A stretch of 64,000 nucleotides of DNA, taken from NCBI RefSeq assembly GCF_014196055.1, contig NZ_JACICY010000004.1:186065-250064 (forward strand), given 5' to 3'. The stretch is from Novosphingobium hassiacum (GTDB taxonomy: Bacteria > Pseudomonadota > Alphaproteobacteria > Sphingomonadales > Sphingomonadaceae). Below, one piece after another: positions 54,784-63,487 of this stretch (the stretch's first letter is position 1; each line of letters opens with the position of its first letter). Position numbers and translations under genes: made by a program. Under the pieces are notes generated by a model. That model was not told the DNA's origin and ran no database searches. It saw only the letters and a list, made by a program, of their open reading frames with translations.

Positions 54784-56025
54784 ATGATCAGCCAAGATTA
54801 CCTGGATAGCAGCCGTGTCGTACGCGGACTGAAGAATGGCCCATTGGGTCAGCATTTCGATTTGTATGTCGAGCGTCATCGGCAGGCTGGCTACAGCCAC
54901 GTGATCACGCAGCGCTTTCTGAGTCTGGTGCAGGACTTCGGTCACTGGCTCAGGGCGACGGGCAAAGGCGTAGAAGAGATCGAGGAAGCTCTCGTCCGAG
55001 CCTATCTCACCGAGCGGGCGCGGCATCGACCGACCCGCCAGTCCGATGCTCAGGCCTTGCGCCGGCTATTGACGATGCTGCGCGAAGCCAACGTTATTCC
55101 CCCGCGACAGCTTCTGCGACTTGATCCGCGTGAGCTGATTGCCGAAGCCTATCGCGCCTATCTGGTCCATAAGCGCGGGCTCGTGGCCACATCGGTCGCG
55201 AGCCATGTCTGGTTTCTGCTTCGTTTCCTGGATGACATAGGTATCAGGACCAATGCTGATCTCGGGCGCCTCACTGCGCGTCGGATCGCGCGGTATGTCG
55301 AGAAGCACGCCCATGATCACGGCCCGACGACAGCGCGCATCATGTGCTCGCGGTTGCGGGTATTTCTGCGCTATCTCAACGGCGAAGGTCTGATTGACGC
55401 CGATTTGACGACAGCCATCCCATCGATCCGCCGCATACGCAGCAGCCAGCTTCCAAGCTTCATGCCACTCGAGGAGGTCCAGCGGATCCTTGATCGTTGT
55501 GACAAAAGCACCGCGCTTGGAAGACGTGATTATGCGATCCTCATGCTGCTTGCCCGCCTGGGATTGCGCGCCCGCGAAGTGGCCATGCTCAGTCTCGATG
55601 ATTTCGACTGGCATACCGGGCAGTTCACGGTTCGAGGCAAAGGACGCAAGACAGCCATCATGCCGTTGCCACCCGATGTCGGGGAGGCGATTGCGGCATA
55701 CCTCAACGACGGCCGCCCTCGTTCGGATACACGACGACTGTTCCTGATTTCCGTCGCGCCCTTTACCGGGTTCAAGGGGGCGCCCGGCGTCCAGACAGTT
55801 GCGCGATCAGCCATCAGACGCGCCGGGATCACGGGCATTGCACACCGTGGCTCCCATGCGTTTCGGCACAGCCTTGCGACCGGCCTTTTGCGTTCGGGCG
55901 CAACATTGACGGAGATCGGCCAGCTCCTTCGCCATGAGCAGCAGGATACGACCCGCATCTATGCAAAGGTGGATTTGGACAGCCTGCGCGCCTTGGGCTC
56001 GGCATGGCCGGGAGAACAGGCATGA
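54784..56025 (+). CDS. ritA: Tyrosine recombinase RitA of the RIT element
   Basis: The 413-aa site-specific recombinase/phage integrase-family protein has an N-terminal SAM-like core-binding domain and a catalytic domain from about 230: first arginine in LARLGLRAREVAMLSLDDFD, lysine in FTVRGKGRKTAIMPLP, HxxR in GSHAFRHSLATGLL, and the nucleophile tyrosine in RHEQQDTTRIYAKV. The ATG at 54784 follows ggaggagcgacc. The stop overlaps the next recombinase (ATGA). First of three in a strict RIT order. Confidence 0.9.
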   Translation: MISQDYLDSSRVVRGLKNGPLGQHFDLYVERHRQAGYSHVITQRFLSLVQDFGHWLRATGKGVEEIEEALVRAYLTERARHRPTRQSDAQALRRLLTMLREANVIPPRQLLRLDPRELIAEAYRAYLVHKRGLVATSVASHVWFLLRFLDDIGIRTNADLGRLTARRIARYVEKHAHDHGPTTARIMCSRLRVFLRYLNGEGLIDADLTTAIPSIRRIRSSQLPSFMPLEEVQRILDRCDKSTALGRRDYAILMLLARLGLRAREVAMLSLDDFDWHTGQFTVRGKGRKTAIMPLPPDVGEAIAAYLNDGRPRSDTRRLFLISVAPFTGFKGAPGVQTVARSAIRRAGITGIAHRGSHAFRHSLATGLLRSGATLTEIGQLLRHEQQDTTRIYAKVDLDSLRALGSAWPGEQA

Positions 56026-56945
56026 GCGCGCTTCGGAGGGCGCTGGAGCGCTACCTGCGCATGCGGCGCGGGTTTGGTTATCGCTACTCCGCAGAGGAGC
56101 GGCTTCTGGGCAATTTCGTCGCGTTCATGGAGGCGGAACAGGCCTGCGTCATCACGCGCAAATTGACCCTTACGTGGGCCATGCAGGCTCGTCGTACGTC
56201 CTGGCCCCAGCGCCTATCCGCAGTACGCGGGTTCGCCAGGCATCTGTCCAACTTCGAGCTCAGTACTGAGACGCCACCCGCTGGTATTTTTCCGTCCCCC
56301 AAGCGGGGCCGCCCCTACATCTATACCGACGATGAGATCGCGCGGTTGCTGAAGGGAACGCTCAACTGGGGGCTGGCGAAGGGCGTGAACCGGCTGACGT
56401 ACCATTGTCTGTTCGCTTTGCTTGCAGCGACAGGCATGCGCCTTGGCGAAGCAATCAGTCTTAGACGCAGTGATGTCGATCTCGACGCCGGCGTGCTGAC
56501 GTTGCGTGAGACCAAGGGCGGCAGGCATCGGCTCGTCCCTCTGCATGCTACATCGACACAGGCGCTCGTCGATTATGCAGCCGAACGCGACAGCAATCCT
56601 GCATGTCGCCGAAGCCCATGGTTCTTCGTGCTCCGCCGCGGCCAACAGCTGCGACCTCAATACCCGGAACGCATCTTCGTCGGAGTGCTGCGCCGGATCG
56701 GCTTGCGCAATCCAGAACTCCACACGCGCGGACCACGCATCCACGATCTCCGTCACACCTTTGCGGTCCGGACCATCGTGGGCTGGTACCGTGACGGCGC
56801 TGACGTAGAACAACTTCTGCCGACGCTTTCAACTTACCTTGGTCACAGCAAGACCCGCGATACCTATTGGTACCTGTCGGCCTGCCCCGAGCTCATGGAG
56901 CAGGCCGTCGGGAGGCTGGAAGCGCGTTGGGAGGCGTTGTCATGA
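56022..56945 (+). CDS. ritB: Tyrosine recombinase RitB of the RIT element
   Basis: The 307-aa recombinase has catalytic segments AATGMRLGEAISLRRSDVDL (Arg), TLRETKGGRHRLVPLH (Lys), HDLRHTFAVRTIVGWYRDGA (HxxR) and LPTLSTYLGHSKTRDTYWYL (His, Tyr). The N-terminal domain is short. Its ATG overlaps the RitA stop and its stop overlaps the RitC start, so all three proteins should be made in similar amounts, as expected for a complex acting together. Confidence 0.9.
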   Translation: MSALRRALERYLRMRRGFGYRYSAEERLLGNFVAFMEAEQACVITRKLTLTWAMQARRTSWPQRLSAVRGFARHLSNFELSTETPPAGIFPSPKRGRPYIYTDDEIARLLKGTLNWGLAKGVNRLTYHCLFALLAATGMRLGEAISLRRSDVDLDAGVLTLRETKGGRHRLVPLHATSTQALVDYAAERDSNPACRRSPWFFVLRRGQQLRPQYPERIFVGVLRRIGLRNPELHTRGPRIHDLRHTFAVRTIVGWYRDGADVEQLLPTLSTYLGHSKTRDTYWYLSACPELMEQAVGRLEARWEALS

Positions 56946-57943
56946 CCAACGTCACGATCCTGCCGTCACTCATCGAGCGGTTTTTCATGCAGCGCCTGAT
57001 CCAGCAGCGCAACGTCAGTCCCCATACCGTTGCATCCTATCGCGACACATTCCGGCTACTGCTTGCCTTTGCTCAGGCAAAATTGGGCAAGCAGCCATCC
57101 CGGCTCGATCTGATCGATCTGGATGCCGCGTTCATTGGGGCTTTCCTTGACGATCTCGAGGCTAACCGGTCGATCGGGATCAAGACCCGCAACTTGCGTC
57201 TTACAGCGATCCGCGCCTTCTTTCGCTTCGTGGCGTTCGAAGAGCCCGCCTACAGCGGGCAGATCCAGCGCGTTCTCGCCATCCCCGGCAAGCTTCATGA
57301 CAAGCGCGAGGTACATTTCCTCGAACGCAGCGAGATCGACGCGATCCTGGCGGCACCGGACCGCAGCACGTGGATTGGCAGGCGCGATTACATGCTGCTT
57401 CTGCTGGCCGTGCAGACCGGTCTTCGGGTGTCGGAGATCGTGCAGCTTGAGTGCGACGCCGTATTCCTCGGCGTTGGCCCTCATGTCCGTTGCCTTGGCA
57501 AGGGCCGGAAGGAGCGATGTACCCCGTTGACCAAACAGGCGCGCAGTGCCCTTCAGGTCTGGCTGATGGAGGCGGGCATTCGCGGCTCAACGCGGTTGTT
57601 TCCCAACATCCACGGCGGCCCGCTAAGCTGTGACGCCGTACAGCGGTTGCTGGCTCGCCATGTCGCGACAGCACGAGAACACTGTCCATCGCTTCGGCAC
57701 AAGAATGTCACTCCACATGTCCTGCGTCATAGCGCCGCCATGGAGCTGCTTCAGGCTGGCGTCGATTGTTCGGTGATCGCGCTCTGGCTCGGCCACGCAT
57801 CGATCAAGACGACGCAGGTCTACCTCCATGCTCACCTCGCCTTGAAGGAAGCGGCGTTGGCGAAGATAGAGCCCTTCAACGGCCAAAAGACCGGACGCTT
57901 CAAACCTGCGGATAAGCTGCTCGCTTTTCTCGACGCGCTGTAG
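56942..57943 (+). CDS. ritC: Tyrosine recombinase RitC of the RIT element
   Basis: The 333-aa XerC/D-like recombinase has an N-terminal core-binding domain (FFMQRLIQQRNVSPHTVASY) and a catalytic domain with VQTGLRVSEIVQLECDAVFL, CLGKGRKERCTPLT, VTPHVLRHSAAMELLQAGVD and LGHASIKTTQVYLHAHLALK, giving the R-K-H-R-H-Y set. The start at 56942 overlaps ritB; the ORF upstream is in ritB. Six bases separate its stop from the convergent cargo gene. Confidence 0.92.
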   Translation: MTNVTILPSLIERFFMQRLIQQRNVSPHTVASYRDTFRLLLAFAQAKLGKQPSRLDLIDLDAAFIGAFLDDLEANRSIGIKTRNLRLTAIRAFFRFVAFEEPAYSGQIQRVLAIPGKLHDKREVHFLERSEIDAILAAPDRSTWIGRRDYMLLLLAVQTGLRVSEIVQLECDAVFLGVGPHVRCLGKGRKERCTPLTKQARSALQVWLMEAGIRGSTRLFPNIHGGPLSCDAVQRLLARHVATAREHCPSLRHKNVTPHVLRHSAAMELLQAGVDCSVIALWLGHASIKTTQVYLHAHLALKEAALAKIEPFNGQKTGRFKPADKLLAFLDAL

Positions 57944-57949
57944 CCGGGA

Positions 57950-58855
57950 TCAGGAAGCGACCGCCTGCTGCAGGCTATCGATCCATGCTCGCGACACGCT
58001 CTCCACCGTGTCGCGTAGCTTGCAGACGGCTGTCCGGATTGCATGCAAATCGTCGATGCCGATCTCATAGCTGGCAGAATACCGTGCTTCGACATAAGCG
58101 CGCTTTGCGAGTTCGAACCGCCGCCGGTCGAGCTTGGTCGCTCGCGGCCAGCAGTCGATCAGCGCCGGCTCCTTGTCCTCGGCCAGAGAGCGCAGAAACT
58201 TCAGGTTGTGGGAGCGCGGGACGTATTGGCTGCGGACCAGAAGGTAGCAGATGTAGGCCCGTTCTGCCGCCTGATGAAGCGTGAAGGCCGCAAGGTTCGC
58301 ATTGCCTCGTTCGCGATATAGTTCGGCACCGGCGAGGAGATCTTCGATGCTGGGATGCCATTGCGCCAAATAATTCGTCGCCATTTCATAGGCATCAACA
58401 GCCGTCAGCGGCTGTGGTGTAGCGAGAGTTGTGCCGGGCAGCTCATAGAGGGCGATCCCGTCGCGCGCGATGTCGACCCAGAAGTATTCGCCACGTGTAA
58501 GGCCCTGATTCACCTCGTCCAGCGTGTGGACAATGATGTTCACCGGGCGGGCGATGGCCGGATCACGCATGATCCGGTCCTCGGCGACGTACCAGTATTC
58601 TGCGATGTCGGTCAGGTCAGGATGGCTGACGATGATCAGCAGATCGTAATCCGATTGGTAGCCGTTGTCCGGCTCATCCACCCAATCCCCACGGGAGTAA
58701 CTGCCGAACAGGACAATCTTCTGGATCTTGCCGTTTTTCTTCCACGGTTGCGTGGCGCGCGAAATCGCAACGGTAAACTCGTCCATCAGGATCTGCGTCA
58801 CCCGCTCCAGCTCCTGCTGCTGGATCGGTGGCAGGTGGTCGACGTCTTTCCTCAC
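57950..58855 (-). CDS. Nucleotidyltransferase-HEPN fusion protein carried by the RIT element
   Basis: The 301-aa protein has MNT motif LFGSYSRGDWVD with acids D69 and D71 (QSDYDLLIIV), followed by a complete HEPN domain (FTLHQAAERAYICYLLVRSQ ... YVPRSHNLKFLRSLAED ... AYVEARYSASYEI). GTG at 58855 aligns with the start of the broken homologue (RKDVDHLPP versus RTDLDHLPA). It is roughly half identical to the gene split by the element. MNT/HEPN pairs form toxin-antitoxin systems, but the fused forms have no proven role. An upstream ATG at 58936 is also in frame. Confidence 0.88.
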   Translation of the reverse strand: MRKDVDHLPPIQQQELERVTQILMDEFTVAISRATQPWKKNGKIQKIVLFGSYSRGDWVDEPDNGYQSDYDLLIIVSHPDLTDIAEYWYVAEDRIMRDPAIARPVNIIVHTLDEVNQGLTRGEYFWVDIARDGIALYELPGTTLATPQPLTAVDAYEMATNYLAQWHPSIEDLLAGAELYRERGNANLAAFTLHQAAERAYICYLLVRSQYVPRSHNLKFLRSLAEDKEPALIDCWPRATKLDRRRFELAKRAYVEARYSASYEIGIDDLHAIRTAVCKLRDTVESVSRAWIDSLQQAVAS

Positions 58856-58968
58856 CCCAAGAGTCTCGCTTGCCCGCGCATTAGACGCAAGCTTTGGTTG
58901 CGAAAATGAGCGGTATAGCGGACACGAAATTCGCACCTTACCGGCAATTGGACGTGGCGCGAGACCGC

Positions 58969-59055
58969 GAAACTATGCCGCGCCCATTGCGCGCATGTTG
59001 TTGGAGAACCGCCGATCCCTGCGCCAGCTCGACATAGTCCGCCGGTCGGCATAAA
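58969..59055. repeat. Right terminal inverted repeat of RIT element (87 bp)
   Basis: It begins gaaactatgccgcgc and ends agtccgccggtcggcataaa. It is the reverse complement of the left repeat in its outer 23 and inner 15 bases and has exactly the same length. A stop codon in it (59052-59054) closes the frame just before the 3' gene fragment. Confidence 0.9.
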
Positions 59056-59345
59056 CGCCACACGTCCACAACCTCGGTTTTCTGCGAACACAGGCAGAAC
59101 GGCTCGATCGTCGTCTGGCCCACGTTTGGCCGAACGAAGATCGCAAGCAGCGAGCCCTGTTCGAGAAGTTGAAAGAGGCCTACGTCAAGGCGCGCTACTC
59201 GAAGCATTACACGATCAGCGCTGAGGAGCTTGCGTGGCTCGCAGAGCAGATTGAGGAATTGGGAAGAGTCGTCCACGCCGTTTGTTCCGAGCGGATTGCA
59301 GCGCTGGAGCAGGACGTTGCCGCGGCACACAGCGCGGCACCTTAG
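59055..59345 (+). pseudogene. 3' part of the broken nucleotidyltransferase-HEPN gene
   Basis: The 96-codon frame has no start. It reads TPHVHNLGFLRTQAERLDRR, LAHVWPNEDRKQ..., AYVKARYSKHYTISAEELAW and ends AAHSAAP. It aligns with the HEPN half of the cargo protein (RSHNLKFLRSLAED, AYVEARYSASYEIGIDDLHA) and continues exactly where the 5' part at 53977-54628 stops. It is therefore the displaced end of that gene. Confidence 0.87.
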
Positions 59346-59484
59346 TCGTCGATCACGGGTACGTTCTGCACTAACTCCCAATCTTTCAGGACACCTTGTC
59401 TGTGTGATTGGCCGCTACTTGCGCAGTGCTGCGTGCTGGCGACTTCTGGATTTGCGGTTTGGTGCCGAAGCAATGCGCCGCTGT

Positions 59485-59739
59485 TCACCATCGGTTGGCC
59501 TCGACCAGCGCGACAAGGACGTCGGCGAGTGCGTCTTCGACCTGGAGTAGACTTACACCCAATTGTTCCGCCGCCGCAGTGCTGGACAGGCCCTCGAAGC
59601 GTATGAGCCGGAAGACGGTCTGATGAAACGTGGGCAGTGAATTCAGCGCGATACGCATGGCGTGCAGGCGACGGCGCCGGCGCAAATGCCCAACGAGGAG
59701 CAACCGGTCGAGGAACTGGCTGAGATCAAATGGGAACAT
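59485..59739 (-). CDS. Sigma-70 region 4-like helix-turn-helix protein, 84 aa
   Basis: From the ATG at 59739 the product reads MFPFDLSQFLDRLLLVGHLR, RRRRLHAMRIALNSLPTFHQ, TVFRLIRFEGLSSTAAAEQL and GVSLLQVEDALADVLVALVE. The second half has the shape of sigma-70 region 4 (LPxxxxxVFxLxRxEGLS-x-AxxLG) without region 2. Such small HTH proteins often sit beside DUF2285 genes in sphingomonad conjugative elements. The ribosome site is only moderate (ggaaaa), and region 4 is somewhat diverged, so it may be decayed. Confidence 0.6.
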   Translation of the reverse strand: MFPFDLSQFLDRLLLVGHLRRRRRLHAMRIALNSLPTFHQTVFRLIRFEGLSSTAAAEQLGVSLLQVEDALADVLVALVEANRW

Positions 59740-60254
59740 GAGCGTTTTCCGGCCGACACGGACTCTTGCCCGAATGGCGAGGGCGGCGGCAGGATGCCCA
59801 CGCCCGCCCTGCAGGTGCGCATTGCACCCGCAGGGCCGAAGCAGAGCGGAGGACCCGGCACAGCCGGGTTGCACTGTGCGCCGGGGCGGGCACCGGAGCA
59901 TCTACGGCGCCTCTGCCAGGAGATGAGTGTGCGGTGTGCGGGTCCGTTGTTTCATGGCAGGCATTTGGGACGGACTGACGCCCCGCAGCGACGCGGCCGG
60001 TGCCAAGGCTAGAAATGCCCAATCGCGAGAAATCCAGTTCGCAGATCCCGAGCAATAGTTCCTCTCATGACATCAGCGTTCACCTATTGGGGACGGCACG
60101 GCCGTCGGGCTCGGCGTCTGGCGTTGATCCCCATCGCCAGGCCAGGAGTTTTGAAAAGTCCATCCCCACTTCTGGGGAGCCCCCTCCCCAGCCCTGGGAA
60201 TAGTCGGCTTGTCGGTAATCATCGATCTTCGGCTCTTGTTTCGGAGTGCGGCAA
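59740..60254. other. 515-base stretch without a convincing gene
   Basis: Several frames are open because of high GC, but none looks like a protein family. A 34-codon frame at 59954-60058 (MAGIWDGLTPRSDAAGAKAR...) has coding-like third positions but no ribosome site. A palindromic ccccacttctggggagcccc lies near 60164. The promoter of the DUF2285 gene is expected in the last 100 bases. Confidence 0.45.
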
Positions 60255-60996
60255 ATGGATGCGATGGGCCAATGGGACTATGCGGACTACGCCCAGGAAT
60301 TCCTGCGTCGCGATCCGCAATACCAAGCGGCGTATCGCATGCTTTCTCCCCACAGCCTGTCGCTCGAACATGAGGAGATGGCCCGGCAATGGGGCCTTGC
60401 CTTTCCCGTTCGATCCAACGCGCGGTACCGACGAACAGCCCGCATCCTGGTTGCCCGAAACACATCCCGGAACTGTCGTGCTAGGTCCCGCGCTTACGGG
60501 GCAGCAAGGAATAGACGCGCGCCAGCTTGTGACTGCGCATGGTTTGATGGCGGACCACGCATGCGAGACCATGCGACATCTGGCGCTGCAGTCGCCTCTT
60601 GGAACCGTCCGTGTCACAATGCCGTGCGATGCGAGCATGACCAGCCTCGCGGCCATCATCCCGATCGATTGCCATCTCGCACTGCGATATCGCGCAGTGA
60701 CCCGGCTAAAAGCGCATGTGGATGGTGTCGCGCCTTCACCGAACATTGGCGCAGACACCCCCAGTTCGTACCAACGCTACCGGCTCGATCTGCTCCTGCG
60801 CATTCTCGATATCATGGCGGTGCCCGGTACCAGTGCACGCGATGTGGCCATGCAGGCAATTTATCAGGGGCAGGATTTTGGCCGGTCGGCCGAATGGAAA
60901 GGCTCTTCAGAGCGGCGCCATACGTTTCGGCTGATCCGCGAGGCGCGGGCGATGATGACTACCGGGTATCGGGCCTTACTGGCAAGTCCGCCCTGA
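60255..60996 (+). pseudogene. DUF6499/DUF2285 protein gene with a one-base frameshift
   Basis: The start MDAMGQWDYADYAQEFLRRD and PQYQAAYRMLSPHSLSLEHE is the DUF6499 head in one frame. At about 60400-60410 (gcctttcccgttcg) the similarity moves to the next frame, FPFDPTRGTDEQPASWLPET, and ends with the DUF2285 domain YRLDLLLRILDIMAVPGTSA, RDVAMQAIYQGQDF...RLIREARAMMTTGYRALL. Removing one T would give a normal 247-aa protein. DUF2285 proteins are probable regulators found in conjugative elements. It may be a pseudogene, a sequencing error or a frameshift site. Confidence 0.75.
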
Positions 60997-61032
60997 TCTC
61001 CATCTGCCGCCAACACATCTGTGACCGGGAGG

Positions 61033-61260
61033 CTATTCGCGATGGGTCGATCGGCGCGTGCGGGCATAGCTACGGTCAGTGGCAATAAACCGTTCGATCA
61101 TCGGCGGAATGAGCCGCTCAGGCGGCGGCGCGCCATTGGGATCACCTTCGTTCAACGCAGTGGCATAGGCGATCAACTCCCGGTGCAGTCGCGCCGAAAC
61201 GTCGACGTTCAGTTTTACAGGCTTTTCATCGGCCAAGTCGGTAAGCTTGAGCCGCGTCAT
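61033..61260 (-). CDS. DUF2274 domain protein next to trbI
   Basis: The 75-aa product begins MTRLKLTDLADEKPVKLNVD and continues VSARLHRELIAYATALNEGD, PPERLIPPMIERFIATDR. This is the short DUF2274 family, which resembles ribbon-helix-helix proteins and regularly follows trbI in Tn4371-like and sphingomonad conjugative elements. Its start overlaps the trbI stop by four bases, consistent with co-translation at the end of the trb operon. Confidence 0.88.
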   Translation of the reverse strand: MTRLKLTDLADEKPVKLNVDVSARLHRELIAYATALNEGDPNGAPPPERLIPPMIERFIATDRSYARTRRSTHRE

Positions 61261-62465
61261 TGTCCGTCTCCAAGCACGAGATCGCGGGTCACCAGCACAC
61301 GAACCAGGGATCCGGGCCGAATCGTGAGCGTGGGCAGCACATTGAGTTCGCGGCTCACGACCTGTTCGCCTGCGCGATTGACGCTGTCCTGCGTGCCTCG
61401 CCTGATAGACCGCGAGAGGTCGCTGTCATTGCCCGCCCCAAGCTCCGAGCCGACACCCAGGAGTGTGGACACAAGGGCCGCCTTGAGGACACCGCCCAAG
61501 TGATAATCCGTGCGATCCTGCAGACCGGCAAAGCCGCGCGGGTCCGCCCCCGGTTGCCGTTCAAGCACGATCGAGCGCCCGTCGGGCAGGATCAGCCGGT
61601 TCCAGGCCAGCAGCACCCGGCTCTGACCGAGCGAGACATCAGCATCATAGTCGCCGATCAGCCGCGACCCTTGCGGGATCAGCAGAATGCGCCCGGTCGG
61701 GCTGTCATAAACATTCTGGGTGACCTGCGCGGTCACCAGCCCCGGCAGATCCGAGCGGATCCCGGTGATCAATGCCGCCGGAATAACTGATCCCGCCTGC
61801 AATATCGCCGGCGATGCGAGTCCTCGCAAACGTTCAGCCGAAACAGTCCGGCGATCGCTGGTGCGCTCGAGAAAGGCCTGCTTGCGGCCCGCTTCGTCTT
61901 GGGGGGCAGCGACAGGCTGTTCGAGATCTCCGGCAACAGGCGCAAGCGCACTAGCCGAGCCGCTGCTGTTCGCAGTGGTGCCCCCACCAAAGAACAGGCG
62001 GCTCGCGCGCGCAGATTCGCGCTCCTGTTCCGCACGTTGGCGCGCCACATCGGCGGCTGTTGCCGCAGTGTTGGGTGCCCCGGTCGCCACACCCGCTGGC
62101 GGCAAGGCGGCCATGTCACCGCGCTGCTGGGCGTCGAGGATCGGTTTGCCGAGATCGCCGGGTAGCGGCGGACCGAGCTTGGGCACCGACTCGTAGTCCT
62201 TCGGCGCGCCGGCAAGGTTGTCCGCGACGGTTACGCCATCGGTGTTGTAGAGTTCGTCTGCGTCCTTGTGCCCCTGGGGCTGCAGCGCGTAGATAAGCGC
62301 ACCTCCGACAATCGCGCACCCGCAAGCCGAAGCAATGCCAATCGCCTTGCGCGACAGACGCATGACGCGCGGCGGATCCCCACGAAGTTTGACAGTGGCT
62401 TCAGGGTCCATCACCGAGTCGCCTTCGGCCGGGGGTTGGATCTGGGGCTGAGGCTGGTCAGTCAT
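61257..62465 (-). CDS. trbI: Conjugal transfer protein TrbI (VirB10 family)
   Basis: The 402-aa type IV secretion core protein spans inner and outer membranes. One N-terminal span (AIGIASACGCAIVGGALIYA) follows a Pro-rich cytosolic tail; a long periplasmic linker leads to the VirB10 domain (LQAGSVIPAALITGIRSDLP, GLVTAQVTQNVYDSPTGRIL, LIPQGSRLIGDYDADVSLGQ). It overlaps trbG upstream and the DUF2274 gene downstream. Confidence 0.95.
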   Translation of the reverse strand: MTDQPQPQIQPPAEGDSVMDPEATVKLRGDPPRVMRLSRKAIGIASACGCAIVGGALIYALQPQGHKDADELYNTDGVTVADNLAGAPKDYESVPKLGPPLPGDLGKPILDAQQRGDMAALPPAGVATGAPNTAATAADVARQRAEQERESARASRLFFGGGTTANSSGSASALAPVAGDLEQPVAAPQDEAGRKQAFLERTSDRRTVSAERLRGLASPAILQAGSVIPAALITGIRSDLPGLVTAQVTQNVYDSPTGRILLIPQGSRLIGDYDADVSLGQSRVLLAWNRLILPDGRSIVLERQPGADPRGFAGLQDRTDYHLGGVLKAALVSTLLGVGSELGAGNDSDLSRSIRRGTQDSVNRAGEQVVSRELNVLPTLTIRPGSLVRVLVTRDLVLGDGQ

Positions 62466-63487
62466 GCCCGCACCCGTTTGTTGGCCGTGATACGGACGAC
62501 CTTCTGCCCCTTGCGCCCGCCGATCCGCAGTTCGGCCTGGGCGAACAGGCGATCGACGATCATGTAGCGACCGGAGACGCGGTAGTTGACCAGTTCGGCA
62601 TCGCCGCCCGTTCCGATCACGAACAGCGGCGGAAGCTCGCCTTGCGCGGTGCTTTCGGGAAATTCGATGTACACGCGGGTACCGTCATCGAAGGCGCGGA
62701 GCGGACGCCACTCGGCCTTGTCGCCGTCGATCGCATAGCGGAAGTTAAGCAGCGAGAGGTCCATGGCTGCCGCGACCGGGGCGGTGCGGTCTGCTTCGGT
62801 ACGCGCTTGGCGCAAAGCGATCAGCTCATCCTGCGGATAGGTCCAGGAGACAGACGCCATGTAGACCGACGGATTGGCGCGCAATTCGACATGGTAGGTG
62901 CGCCGGTCGGTGTTGATCACAAGATTGGTCGTGATGTCGGGCCGAATCGGTTTGACCAGGATATGGACCCGCGCATTGGTGCCAGCCCCGCTCACCGTGT
63001 CGCCGATCATCCAGCGCACTGTATCGCCCGACGCGACGGGCCCCGAGCCGACAAGCTGCTCGCCCTCCTGCAGCGCAATGTCGGTCACTTGACCGGGCTT
63101 GGCATACACCTGGTAAAGCGCGCCTTCGGTGTAGGGAAAGACCTGCATCGCGTTGAGGAACCCGGCGCGCTCGGGCTGGACCCGAGCCGCCTCCATCGCC
63201 GCTCCCACCCTGTCCTGCAGAGTGGGGTTACTCCCGGACGGATGGGAGCGGCCCGCGGCGTGGGGTGGGAGGCGCCGCGGAAGTGATTGGAGCTGACCGG
63301 GAAGCGGGAGTGGCACAGGGATGGCCACGATCACGCCCGGCGAAGGAGGTGCCTGCGACACCGCATTGGACAGTGCAGGCGCGGCAGGCTGATGCTCCTG
63401 AGCCTGCGCAGGGTAAGCCACCACCGTGCTGGCTGCGAGCATTGTGGCGGCGATGCGGCGGCATGCCGCGACCAGAGTGCTGATCAT
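62462..63487 (-). CDS. trbG: Conjugal transfer protein TrbG (VirB9 family)
   Basis: The 341-aa periplasmic and outer-membrane core component starts MISTLVAACRRIAATMLAAS with signal cleavage near YPAQAQE. A Pro-rich linker precedes the VirB9 domain (NAMQVFPYTEGALYQVYAKP, GQVTDIALQEGEQLVGSGPV) and the C-terminal barrel-forming part (VYIEFPESTAQGELPPLFVI). The ATG at 63487 overlaps the trbF stop; the frame upstream of it is noise. Confidence 0.95.
   Translation of the reverse strand: MISTLVAACRRIAATMLAASTVVAYPAQAQEHQPAAPALSNAVSQAPPSPGVIVAIPVPLPLPGQLQSLPRRLPPHAAGRSHPSGSNPTLQDRVGAAMEAARVQPERAGFLNAMQVFPYTEGALYQVYAKPGQVTDIALQEGEQLVGSGPVASGDTVRWMIGDTVSGAGTNARVHILVKPIRPDITTNLVINTDRRTYHVELRANPSVYMASVSWTYPQDELIALRQARTEADRTAPVAAAMDLSLLNFRYAIDGDKAEWRPLRAFDDGTRVYIEFPESTAQGELPPLFVIGTGGDAELVNYRVSGRYMIVDRLFAQAELRIGGRKGQKVVRITANKRVRA

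Larger units (their letters stand above)
54629..59054. mobile_element. RIT (recombinase-in-trio) element with MNT-HEPN cargo
   Basis: Three overlapping tyrosine recombinase genes (54784-57943) and a convergent nucleotidyltransferase-HEPN gene are enclosed by 87-base imperfect inverted repeats (54659-54745 and 58969-59055). Outside the left repeat lies a 30-base near-perfect palindrome. The element interrupts an MNT-HEPN gene: the codon after FY is split, and removing the element restores FY-x-PHVHNLGFL, the sequence expected from the homologue. RIT elements are known as three-recombinase units of about 3-3.5 kb; this one is about 4.4 kb because of the extra gene. Confidence 0.88.
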
